From Marthasterias glacialis (lineage: Eukaryota > Echinodermata > Asteroidea > Forcipulatida > Asteriidae): a DNA stretch of 64,000 nucleotides. The stretch is from contig OU452219.1 of the NCBI GenBank assembly GCA_911728455.2, positions 9,638,397 to 9,702,396 of the forward strand, written 5' to 3'. The notes beneath the pieces were generated by a model that was not told the DNA's origin, did not search any database, and saw only the letters and a list, made by a program, of their open reading frames with translations. Position numbers and translations under genes: made by a program. Positions 1 through 10,390 of this stretch are shown one piece after another; the first letter of the stretch is position 1, and every line of letters begins with the position of its first letter.

Positions 1-3000
1 TATACCGGTAGATTTGGTCGTTTTGAAAGGACCACGTAAGGATTTGGCTCCCATCTGTCGGCAAGTTTTTGTGTTCCCACAATGTGCTTGTGCTGAACCA
101 AAACACGGTCACCTTGACGGAGAGGAGCATCTCGTGTACCTCGATCATACAACCTTTTCTGCTTTGTTTTGGATTTTGTTGAATGATCATTTGCTATCTT
201 GTAAGCAGTGAGGAGGCCTTCTCGATATCTCTCAACGAACTCTTCGTAGTTTGGTTGATCTTCACCGGTGGTTGTGTTGAGGCCGAACATCAAATCGATC
301 GGTAGGTTTGGGTGTCTTCCGAACATGAGAAAGAATGGTGCATAGCCGGTGGAGTCGTGTCGTGTAGCATTATACGCATGAGCCATCTTGCCGACATACT
401 CTTTCCAGTCTTTCTTCATGCTTGGTTCCATTGAGCCCAACATATTAAGGAGAGTGTGGTTCCAGCGTTCTGTCTGCCCATTTCCTTGAGGATGATATGG
501 CGTTGTGTGACTTTTCTTGACTCCGGAAACCTTGCAGAGTTCTTTAACGAGTTGGCTTTCAAAGTTTCTACCTTGGTCTGAATGGAGACGAAGAGGAAAG
601 CCGTAGTGCTGGAAGAAGTTTTTCCACAGTACTTTGGCTACAGTATCTGCTTTCTGGTCGATGGTGGGGAATGCTTGTGCATATTTGGTGAAGTGATCTG
701 TTATGACAAGGATGTTTTCAAAGCCGCCTTTTGATCTTTCTAGCTTCAGAAAATCAATGCACACCAACTCGAGAGGTTCGCTTGTAGTTATGCTGACAAG
801 GGGTACTCTGGTTCTAGTAGGTTGTGTTTTTCGTAGACAGCACCTTTTGCATTCGACGCACCATTGTTTGACATCATCTGCCATTTTGGGCCAGAAGAAT
901 CTGTTCCTAACCAAATCTAGTGTTCTTTCGGATCCCATGTGGCCGATGTCATTGTGGAGTCCGTACATGGCTGTTGCTCTATACTTCTCTGGTAGTACAA
1001 GCTGGTAGGATGTCTTGCCATCACTTGTTCTCTTTCGATGAAGAATATCGTCCCGTATGCACAGTTTGTCCCACTGGCGGAAGTAGAGTTGACATTCTTG
1101 TGGCTCACGTCTTCTTTCGAGAGAGTTTGGTTTATCATTGTTACGGATGAAGAATATGACACGTGATAGGATTGGATCGTCGCATTGTGAAATGGCGATG
1201 TCTCGTTTGGGTATTCTGGGAAGCACATCTTCTGTAGACTCACAATTTGTTGACTGGTTCTGTTTTGTTGCTTGTCTGGTTGTCACTTGGCATTGAACAT
1301 TGGGAAGTTCAGGAAACAATTGAGAAGAAGATAGATGCCCACTGCAGATGGCTTGAACATCGTCTGAGCATATGGTTATGGCTTCTTTCTGGAAAGCAAT
1401 GCCGGTTCTTGTACTGTCAATGTGAGGTCGTCTTGATAAGGCATCAGCAGCGGCGTTATTCTTACCAGGCTTGTATTTGATGTCAAAGTTGAATTGAGAC
1501 AATGCGGCAACCCATCTCTGTCCTGTTGCGTCGAGTTTGGCTGATGTTGTCACATAGGTGAGGGGGTTGTTGTCGGTCAGCACTGTAAACTGATTTCCAA
1601 TGAGATATTCTCTGAACTTGTCGGTAATTGCCCATTTCATGGCCAGGAACTCTAGCTTGTGGGCGGGGTACCTTGACTCTGCTGGGTTTAGAGTTCTGCT
1701 TGCATAGGCAATTACCTTCTCTGTTCCTTTCTGTGTTTGACTCAGTATCGCTCCTAGTCCAACTCCAGAGGCATCAGTCTGAAGAATGAATGGGGTCCAG
1801 TAATCAGCATAACCCAGTATTGGCGCTGACGTCATCAGGTGTTTGAGAGTATCCATCGCTCTTTGGCATTCTTCTGTCCAGACAAACGGAAGTGAAGGAG
1901 AGATGGCTCTTTTCTTGCCCTTTTTCTTGCGTTTTGGATCGCCTGAAGTAAGCTTGAACAGAGGAGCCACGATGTTTGAGTAACCTTTGATGAATCGGCG
2001 GTAATAGCCAGTGAAGCCGAGAAATCTTTGGACATCTTTCCGGTTGGATGGTGATGGCCAGTCCAGTACTTTGGAAGTCTTTTCTGGATCGGTTGAGATG
2101 CCCTTAGAAGAGACTATGTGCCCGAGATATTTGACTTCTGTTCTGAGCAGGAAACACTTGGAAGGTTTGAGTTTCAGGCCGTGATGACGCAGGCGTGAGA
2201 AAACCTCTGAGAGACGCTTGATGTGTTCTTCAAATGAATTAGAGAAGATGATGACGTCGTCAAGATACAAGAGAACTTTGGAGTAGTTGAGGTCGCCGAG
2301 GCATGTCATCATTAATCGCTGGAAGGTGGCCGGGGCGTTTTGGAGACCAAAGGGCATTCTGTTGCACTCGAAAAGACCCATGGGTGTTGTGAATGCGGTT
2401 TTCTGTTTGTCCTTTTCCTCCATCTCCACTTGCCAGTATCCAGATGTTAGATCAAGAGTGCTGAAGAACTGTGCGTTGCCTAAAGCATCTAAGGCTTCTT
2501 CTATTCGAGGTAGAGGGAAGGCATCACGTACTGTCTTGCTGTTTAGCTGCCTGTAATCGACGCAGATACGAAGTGAGCCATCTTTTTTGTAGACAATGAC
2601 CATGGGAGAGGCGTAAGGGCTGCTGCTTCTTCTTATTGCTTCTGTTGCTTCCATGTTTTTGAGATGGTCCTTGACTGCTTCGTACTGGGAAGGTGGTATA
2701 CGGCGGTAGGGTATGCGGAATGGCTTGTCGTCGATCATTGGGATGCAATGTTTGATTGTAGACGTGCAACCAAAGTCTAGTGAGCTAGTCGAGAACACAT
2801 CCGAGTATGTTTGAAGGAGATTGCTGAGGTGTTTCTTCTGTTCGTCAGTCTCTAAGGCTGCATTTGACAAGTCTAATTTCGGAACGATGTTGTTCAAATC
2901 GTCAGTCACGTTGGGGGTTGAAGTAGAAGTGACTTCATCTGCTCGAAGGATGGAGGACAACTGTGCCAGTTTACAGTTGCGCTTCACTTGGATCGGCTTA

Positions 3001-3790
3001 GCAGCGATGTTGCAGAGTCTGACAGGGACACGACGATTAGAGCCAACATCAGCAATGAGTTTTCCCACTTTCAAGCATGATGAAGAGTTGTCGGGAAAGC
3101 TTTCGACGATGGTTGTGTACGACTGATTTCCGTGTACACGGGGAGCTTCACAAATGATGTCGACTTCTTGGCCAGGTAGAATTGTACGAGGAAGTCTGCC
3201 TACATACTTGGCGTAGCCGATCGTGCCTGTCTGGTCTCTCGTCGATATTGAAGTAGTCGTGTTGAGGTATGCTGTGTGCCACGTTAGGTTTTCTTCCTTC
3301 ACTTGGTCCATGTATTGACATCCTCTGGATATTTGTTGGTCCCGCTTCGAGGCTCGGATCACATTCGTACCAACGAGGACTGGTACACGTCGTCTGTAGC
3401 TATCTGAGGGGACAACAAATGCAGGGACATCGTCATAGGTGACACCCAGAACTACGATGGAGATCGGGACAACCCCAAGATATGGCACGTTCTGTCCACT
3501 TGCGCCTTCTATTGAAACATCTGCTGGAAGTAGTGATTTCGTCTGCAAGTTGGAGTTGTTCTTCCAGAGTTCTTCAGTGATTGATGTTATCTGTGAGCCA
3601 GAGTCTATCAGTGCTATATAGTTTTCACCATCTACTTCGATGACATCTTCATTGTTGGGTCTGATTAGTTGTTGGTAGTCTGGTGTGGCTGGTTGAGTCA
3701 GGGAAGAATATTGATTAGCTGAGCGTTCATTTACTGGGCGTGTGGATTCTGGCTCGCAGACGGCTTGCCCATTGGCCGCGGGCCTTGCAA
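1..3790 (-). CDS. pol: Pol polyprotein (protease-RT-RNase H-integrase), C-terminus beyond window
   Basis: The frame is -1 to gag and runs off the left edge. The landmarks below are all in one frame. Aspartic protease: active site LIDSGS at about 3594-3611. Reverse transcriptase: catalytic YLDDVIIFS at about 2241-2267. RNase H: TDASG at about 1765-1778, with LEFLAMKW and TDNNPL following and DALSR near 1440. Integrase: an H-x4-H...C-x2-C zinc region near 850-970, then the D,D,E core with IDFLKL (near 750), HSDQGRN (near 580) and HPQGNGQTERWN (near 480). All catalytic residues looked for are present and I found no stop in the parts translated. Most likely expressed as a Gag-Pol fusion by frameshifting. 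It copies the element RNA to DNA and inserts it in the genome. Confidence 0.92.
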
Positions 3791-5143
3791 GTTTAAAGGA
3801 ACGTTTCTGCACCCTCTTGCAATGTGTCCTTGCTGACCACATTTGTGACAGATGAAGACCCTGTTGGTGGTATCCCCTTGTTGTCCCGTTGTGGTTCTCC
3901 TTGAGTTGCTGGCAAGTTCTTCGACCTTTTCGGTGAGGAGGCTCATTCTAACCATGAGATCCTGAAGAAGATCGTGGTCAGTCTTTTTGTTGAGTGGTTG
4001 AGAAGTGGTCGGTGCTTTGCGAGGATTGGGTTGCGTCTGATAATGCTGTGACTGTGCTGACTTCTGTGATTGCGCTCTGACTTCAGGCTTAGTTGTTGGC
4101 TCAAGTCGCATCTCTCTCTCAAGTTGTCTCACTTCCGTCTGCAACTCCCGAAACGTCATCTCGCGTGGTCTCATCGGTGCTATTCGTCGAGTTACTCGTT
4201 CATCCTTTACTCCTCGCATGAATTGTTGCGTCAGCATGTGGTTGCGGTTTGGGAAAGGTATGTTCTTGCTCATACGTTCTTCTACTGTGCGGAGTGTTGC
4301 TTCGAGTTCCACTGTGAAGATGCTGGCCGATTCACTGGTGCTCCTCATACGTGCATAGAATTCGGCTAGTGGATCACCACTCATCATGAGCTCACCAAAC
4401 TGTGCCCTCAGCTCAGCAAATGCATGGTGTGGAGTCTGTTGTCTGGATGGAAGGTTCAATACTAGTTTCCTTGCTGCTCCACCCAAGTACCTCACGATTG
4501 TTGCAAACTGCATCTCTACCGGCATCGCTGTATTTTCTATCAGGTACTTTGTGTCTCGCACCCAGTCGTCGACGTATGTGCTCGAGCCTTCTTTCCCTGT
4601 GAAGATAGGGACGTTCTTAACCTGGTGTGACGGCATGAGATGTAGATGAGGTGTGGTTTCAGTCTGGTTTGAAGAAAGATGTTGATGCTTCTTGGTGTTC
4701 GGTTCAGTCTGATTTGAAGAGAGATATTGATGCTTCTTGGTCTTCGGATTGTTCGGCTGTTGAGAATGCGGTGAGAAGTTGAGGTAGTCTGGTGCTACGT
4801 GCCTTCGTACGGGTGTAGAAATGGTTGAAGAAGGACAAGGAGGGGTGTATCCTTGTTGTCGATGAGGTTGTTGATAAAGTCCACTTTGGGAGAGCCTCTG
4901 TTCCAGATGTTGAAGTTCAGTGAGCATCTCTTCTGCTAATGGTTGGTACTTAATGGAAGGTCCATGTTCAGAAGGAGAGGTTCTTGGATGCTGTGATGGT
5001 GATTGAACTGGCGGTTGGGGGCTGAGAGTTGGAGGTTGGAGTGAGCTGCGACGTCTCGGTCGGGTTGACGCCAGTGGAACTCCAGACATCATTTCATAAG
5101 GAGGAGGTGTTTCGTCTGCTTTCTTTCTTCTAGACGAGGCCAT
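3731..5143 (-). CDS. gag: Gag polyprotein of Ty3/gypsy retrotransposon
   Basis: 470 codons from the ATG at 5143 (context ATCCATGG, MASSRRKK...) to a stop at 3731. The frame is open upstream to 5344, but the 5143 ATG is preferred because the extension is low-complexity. The N-terminal third is proline/serine/glutamine-rich and contains a 45-bp tandem duplication (15 codons, around the repeated KKHQ-LSSNQTE). Residues about 180-340 resemble a retrotransposon capsid domain (FTGKEGSSTYVDDW ... LRAQFGE ... FMRGV). A CCHC zinc knuckle, CHKCGQQGHIARGC, sits at about residues 432-445 and would bind the element RNA. The slippery heptamer for pol expression follows directly. Gag should assemble the cytoplasmic virus-like particle. 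No inactivating change is visible. Confidence 0.9.
   Translation of the reverse strand: MASSRRKKADETPPPYEMMSGVPLASTRPRRRSSLQPPTLSPQPPVQSPSQHPRTSPSEHGPSIKYQPLAEEMLTELQHLEQRLSQSGLYQQPHRQQGYTPPCPSSTISTPVRRHVAPDYLNFSPHSQQPNNPKTKKHQYLSSNQTEPNTKKHQHLSSNQTETTPHLHLMPSHQVKNVPIFTGKEGSSTYVDDWVRDTKYLIENTAMPVEMQFATIVRYLGGAARKLVLNLPSRQQTPHHAFAELRAQFGELMMSGDPLAEFYARMRSTSESASIFTVELEATLRTVEERMSKNIPFPNRNHMLTQQFMRGVKDERVTRRIAPMRPREMTFRELQTEVRQLEREMRLEPTTKPEVRAQSQKSAQSQHYQTQPNPRKAPTTSQPLNKKTDHDLLQDLMVRMSLLTEKVEELASNSRRTTTGQQGDTTNRVFICHKCGQQGHIARGCRNVPLNLQGPRPMGKPSASQNPHAQ
3791..3797 (-). promoter_or_regulatory. Candidate -1 ribosomal frameshift site T TTA AAC (gag-pol)
   Basis: In the gag frame the codons read ...CCT TTA AAC..., giving the canonical X XXY YYZ heptamer T TTA AAC just downstream of the zinc knuckle. 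The pol frame is exactly -1 relative to gag and is open through this point, with no in-frame stop between here and the protease. Six bases after the heptamer a short GC-rich hairpin (GGCC CGC GGCC, 3774-3784) can form, with an outer TTGC/GCAA pairing. Heptamer plus spacer plus structure is the known layout of -1 signals. The structure itself is inferred. Confidence 0.75.
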
Positions 5144-5972
5144 GGATGAGATGGAGAAATGGCGGTTGGGTGGGCTGAACAAAATGCTTGTTACTGACGA
5201 AGAAGCAAGAAACTCACGAGAAAAATAGCACAATATGCATGCCAAAAAAAAAAATTGATAGAACCCCAAAAAATCAATTGTGAAAGAGAGAGAAAAAAAA
5301 AATTCTAACTCAGTTTGGGGAAAAAATAAACTAAGTAATTGCAAGAATATCAGTTACTGCCACCAAACAATTAAATAAATAAATAGAAAATTAACAAATA
5401 AGCAATCAATTATCAATACAAACAAAATAAATGAAAAAAAAACAACCAATGTCAACTAAAGGTGTCCGCTTAAAGATAACGTTTAAATACAACGTCAAGC
5501 TTGAACCTTCCTGGATGACTTAAACAATGATTGACAGAGGAATAATCACAGAAAAATATATACAGCAATTGAAACGGCAAATAGAACTTGATACCGTAAA
5601 TGGTATGAAAACACTCGAAATATAAAACTAGTGTCTCAAAGGAGGTAATACCAAACAAATAAATGGAACCAACAAATGAATTCACTTGTAAATCAGCAAT
5701 ACGATTCAATAATCAATCAAATTGAACTCAAAAGCTATGCAATTGCTCAATACATCACCGGAATGTGAATCAATTCAGACTTTAAAGACCAGTAGCATCA
5801 GAACTACCCAGCCTGTAATTGATACACAGTGGCACAATAGTCAACTCTATCTCAACAATAACACACTTCAATGAATAGGTAATTGGTTAACAATAGTGAA
5901 CAACAGTGAATAGGTTCACTCAAGCTGTTATTCACTACAACAATACAAATTCGGAAGCACAAAAGTTCAATA
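5144..5972 (-). other. Retrotransposon leader between primer-binding site and gag
   Basis: About 830 bp of AT-rich sequence between the primer-binding site and the gag start. It contains A-rich and T-rich runs near 5240-5460. No gene is recognised. The gag frame stays open upstream to an ATG at 5344, but that extension is low-complexity phenylalanine/leucine-rich sequence and unlikely to be translated. Confidence 0.6.
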
Positions 5973-5993
5973 GAAACTGTTACCTGGGAACCA
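5973..5993 (-). promoter_or_regulatory. Candidate primer-binding site
   Basis: Reading on the minus strand from 5993 the sequence is TGGTTCCCAGGTAACAG, directly after the LTR end ...AACATTT. Reverse transcription of LTR elements starts from a tRNA whose 3' CCA pairs with a TGG here. I could not assign the tRNA species from memory. Confidence 0.5.
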
Positions 5994-6324
5994 AAATGTT
6001 GCGTCTTTGGCAACGGATGTTTTGCGTTACTGGCTGCCTTAAAGAGGGTTCTTTTTAAAGACAGTTTAATGTTCTTGAACTGTATACCGATCGTATGATG
6101 TAGATACCCGATACGAAAGTCAAATATGAGTTGATTTTCCAAGTTCAGTTAATGTTCATGCTGGATCATAACCGAAACGTATCACTGTCCGATGCAAGTT
6201 GACCACGGGTCTAAAGCGATTCGGTGACGCAGGAAAAATGTCAGTGGTAGCCGGGCGTCGCGCTGGTACAAAAATGTCACAAGATCCACGGCTCGGACAT
6301 TATAACCGATCGGGGTAGTGTATT

Positions 6325-6585
6325 GTAGCTTCTGTGGAACACTGTTCTCCAGAGGGGGTCGGTACTAGAGCTAGCTGTACCCGGTGCAGCTTCTGGCGGT
6401 CACACGCTCCTCAATGGGGGTAATACTTGAGCTGGCTGACCCGGTGCAGGATATGACGGGCACAGCGTTCTCAAAGGGTACACTGGAGTTGGCTGTTCTC
6501 GGTGCAGCTTCTGGCAGGTACACCGATCTCAAGGGGGTACGTACTAGAGTTCGTTCCCGGTGCAGCTTCTGGCACACCGTCCGCA
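6325..6585 (-). repeat. Four-copy 59-60 bp tandem repeat inside the LTR
   Basis: The phrase CCGGTGCAGCTTCTGG or a close variant recurs at 6381, 6441, about 6499 and 6557. It is preceded each time by a variant of GGGGGTNNNTACTAGAGCTNGCTG. Spacing is 58-60 bp and the copies are diverged. LTR tandem repeats often lie in the U3 enhancer region, but nothing here proves that role. Confidence 0.75.
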
Positions 6586-6759
6586 AGGGAGGACGGGCTG
6601 GAGATAGCTTAACCCAGTGTGTGCTGGTGAATTTTCCCCGTACCCGGATCTTCCACCATTTGTGACCATAGAGATGTTGTTAGAAGTCACTGTTTAATAA
6701 GGCACGGGGAAACTGGATTTGCAGATCTCTTGAATGATAGTTTATTGACGGATCAGAAT

Positions 6760-7153
6760 CTGTAAATTGGGTGAACAGAGATGTTGATGATAGTTCGGCC
6801 AATTTCAGAATGACGCTAACATTAAGCAAAATAGTTAAACAATAATAGTTAAACAATAATTACAAATATATTAAATGAAAAATAAATAAAACTAAATCCC
6901 GGTCGCCATCTTGGCGAACCACATATCTCATGTTTTTCCAAAAGAACATTGATTAAAAGTACACTAAATAGCACAAATATATGTTGATTTAAAGAAACAA
7001 TCAATTCTCATGCATTCTATTAATAAATAGGTAAGACTTGAAAGTTTAAGAAATGATGCATAAAGATACAATAAAATAAATAAGAATCATACCTGTAAAT
7101 TGGGTGAACAGAGATGTTGATGATAGTTCGGCCAATTTCAGAATGACGCTAAC
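6760..7153 (-). repeat. 61-bp direct repeat flanking a 272-bp AT-rich block within the LTR
   Basis: Bases 6760-6820 and 7093-7153 are essentially identical (start CTGTAAATTGGGTGAACAGA, end GAATGACGCTAAC). The 272 bp between them are AT-rich, with a small tandem duplication of TAGTTAAACAATAA near 6832-6860. The arrangement could come from an internal duplication or from strand transfer during reverse transcription. Confidence 0.85.
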
Positions 7154-10100
7154 GGCGGGAAATACAAATGAGAACGTAGGGGGCGCTACGCAAAACAGGA
7201 ATTAACCAAAATTGAACGGGGGTGTTATTTTATGTACACCTGGCCGTGACAAATATATTTCATTACAGTTTATTGTTGACAGGGGTCTTGTTGTTCACAT
7301 CTTTCGATGACTGTTTTTATACTTTTGTGTTTCCTTGACAGCCCCTGTTCAACTTTTATTCACTGTACAGTATTTTGTCTAAAGATTTAAAATAAATAAA
7401 TAAATAAATAATTAAATAAAAAACAAAGGCAACATTAAGTTCGTGCATAAAATTCCTGACTAATATTATTGTTATATGATCACATAATTTGGGAAATTTT
7501 CTGAGGTTGGTTGGTACAGTGTAAGAATTAACAGGACCAGAAACCAATGAAATGTCATAAAAACTGGGAAAGGGGGGTACTGCCAGTACGACATAACTTC
7601 TCTTGTTTTCCTCCTGGACAGTCAACGTTTACCTGTTCAGGTTCAGTTCAAGTTCATGACACTCGTAACCCGTCCTGTCAAGACAGTTTGTTAGATTGTG
7701 CAATCATGGTTTATTGGAGCAGACAAATGGGCTAATTTAGAGATGAACTTGGAATGATTCAACATTCTTCGCGGTTGGCAATTCAGAGAGATGCCAACCC
7801 CGTCTTTCTTGGCGGGGGCATCTACACACATTACAAACGCACCCACATACAATCACCGGTAGTAGGGTATCAACTGTATATCGTACAGGCTATGCAGTCT
7901 ATGCAGAGACTTGCATTCTCAGCATTCTGAAAGTTGTGTGTGCTAGGAGAATGGTAGGCATGCGCCCTCTAGGCTAATGGCTATTCTCCAGCAGGTAAAC
8001 TGATGGACACCAGAGTAAGGGGCGGGAGTCGTCTCGCTTTACACGAGAGCCCGTTCTGGCCTGATCAAGCACGCACCGCCACATACTTTAACTATAAATC
8101 TGATAAAGAACTTCGCACTTTTTTTTTGCCAATTGTGTGATACTTTTTAATATAAGACACTTTGAAGCTGATTACTGTAGTATACTCAGGTGTTCCGGCA
8201 CCGCCAGAACGCCTCATTGATTGTTCTGTTTTGTTTGATTTGTTTTCTGTTTTATTTTAACTGTTTTTAATGAATGATGCATGTAAAACAAAATCAAAAT
8301 GCACCGCTTTGAAACGTATAGTACACATTGCATCGCCACCGATGAGCAGTCGTTTGATTTGCTGTTTCCAATTCCAGACCTTGCTGTACATTTCGTAAAC
8401 TGGTTTTGCCTTCTGGTCAGGTGTGGTGCCACAACGCGTTTGTCGGCTTAGCTATCGTGTGTGCCCTGCGGGCTGCGGGTGTTGGCACCTATCGAGGTCT
8501 GAATTTCGATGCTGTTTTACCCACCAATTTTGGTGTGGATTTATTGTACGGCCCGTAGGGCAGCATGCCGCAACCACAAGAGACGGGAAGGAACTTACCC
8601 ATGACCCGTTTGATTATGTCAATCGTGTACGGTAGGTGACCGGGGGAGGGGCGTGAATTTGAGCTCTGCTGATTGATATTTTTTCACCACATTGGTATGT
8701 CAAAAACTTGATGAAACATCGTGTGACAGGCTAAAATAAATTACCACTCCAATTTCTTCAAACATCCAAATTAATGTCAATGGCTCACTGATTAGTGACT
8801 CGAAACGCTGGATTGTGAAAATGTGTGAAGGCGATTTTATTCAATATCTTTATTTCTACAATAATCAATACAATAACAAAACATACAGACAAAGCTTGCC
8901 GTGGGCACACTAATAGCTGAAGACTTTCAACAGGGTAGAATACTCGAATATTTAGGATGTCAAGAAGAATCTCAAACGCAAAGAAAATCAGAGTCTTTTT
9001 TGAACAAGATATTCCGTTACGGTGGTGGAAGATTTCAGGGTTACCTATTCAACAAGAAGCTCAGACATGACGAGTGTTGTAAGAAAGTTGAAACGGTTTT
9101 TTTTTGCGTATCAATGTTGAACTTATGTTTAAAGAACATTTCAAAAATAAGTCAAGTGTGGATGCAGATAAAACGAAAGCGAAAACTCTGCAAAACTTTC
9201 CAGGAAGGTAGAGTTTCGAAGAACGTTGCGGGGTGTCGTCCGTCCGTTTCCGCGTTCAGACTGTTTCCATCGGTTATTGACTTGCAGTACCAGTGGGAAT
9301 CGCCGTGATGAAAGGTGACACCCAAAATAAACTCCAAAAAGGACGAAAGGAAAGCGATCGGCCGTCGAGAAGACTGGCGACACTTTTGACAGCCCGTTAT
9401 TTATTTGTTTATTTGTTTAAAGACAGTGGTTAATTTATTAATGGCAGAATTTCAAAACAACCGATCTTATTATGATGGTTCATCATTTGATTCAAAGTTA
9501 TTAAAAACAAAGTAGAGGTAACTTTGCTGTATTATTCAAAAGTTATAGTAGGCTACTCTAGTATGCAAGATTGGATTACATATCGATTCTCACTGTTATT
9601 AAAATGTATATCAGACTTGCCCATTCAGCCACTGCTTGGTTATATTGAATACTGAGGTGACTGTTCCCCGTGAACACGGTCAAAATGTCTCCGAGGAGTT
9701 TACATTCAAGAATGTTTGCAGAAGAAAAAAATTGTAAAAACTGTTAATCACAGATATGCAGTTCACACTACATCACCACATGGTGGCGCTGTTTATAACA
9801 GCAAAAGGAAGAGGCGTACAGCCGGAACGTCAGTGTTAGATAAAGATCATTAAATCTTTTCAGTCATAATAATAATTATAATAATAATAATAATAAACAA
9901 ATAAATAAATAAATAAAAAGGTTGTCATAAAACTCATTTAGAAATTTAGTTCGTTTTATAGTACCCATGTTTACTTTGAGATGCTGGTCACGTTGCCCTA
10001 ATAGACACGCCCATGCGCCACGCCCTTGTAAGACCCGCTCTGTGTGTTTCACCCAGGTAGTGTTGAAGGTCCTCAACCTTTTGCCCTGTAATCTATCTCC

Positions 10101-10357
10101 TTTAAGAGTGCTTTATATAGAACCTGTTCGGGATATTATGCTATTACCTAGTTCCACAAATGGGTGCAAAAGGAGTGGGCGTGACTGTACCTCCCATCTC
10201 CTCGAAAAAAAATACCAGATGCCAGTGGAGGTGTATGGCTCACACCACACTACAGTTAGATTACCCCAATCGCATTTATACTGTAAGGCCGTGTATTCCT
10301 GCAAGGTGCGTAGCACAAGCTCAACTTGGCAGCAGTTACAAAAGGGGGAGGAGATAG

Positions 10358-10390
10358 ACAGAGAGAGAGAGAGAGAGAAAGAGAGAGCGA
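10358..10390. repeat. GA microsatellite
   Basis: A run of GA dinucleotides with one AAA interruption (AGACAGAGAGAGAGAGAGAG...). It creates spurious Arg/Glu and Ser/Leu frames on the two strands. Confidence 0.9.

Larger units (their letters stand above)
1..7251 (-). mobile_element. Ty3/gypsy LTR retrotransposon, 5' part (LTR-gag-pol, truncated by window edge)
   Basis: Reading on the minus strand the order is LTR (7251-5997), primer-binding-site candidate, leader, gag (5143-3731), then a pol frame running through protease, reverse transcriptase, RNase H and integrase to base 1. Protease before RT before RNase H before integrase is the Ty3/gypsy (Metaviridae) order; Ty1/copia elements put integrase before RT. 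The 3' end of pol and the 3' LTR lie left of the window. No env-like ORF can be judged. The reading frames I translated are undisrupted, which suggests a young copy. The clade within Ty3/gypsy was not assigned. Confidence 0.93.
5997..7251 (-). repeat. 5' long terminal repeat of the Ty3/gypsy element
   Basis: On the minus strand the LTR is proposed to begin at TGTCACGGCC (7251) and end at ...GCAACA (5997), so it has the usual TG...CA ends and is about 1255 bp. Four bases further on begins TGG, the usual first bases of a primer-binding site. Inside it lie a four-copy 59-60 bp tandem repeat (about 6325-6585) and a 61-bp direct repeat (6760-6820 and 7093-7153). The other LTR is off the window, so the borders rest on these signals only and could shift by some bases. 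Confidence 0.72.

Noticed and set aside
5144..5344. Gag start at 5344 (67 extra residues).
   Set aside because: The extension is Phe/Leu/Ser low-complexity from A- and T-runs. The ATG at 5143 has better context and starts recognisable gag-like sequence.
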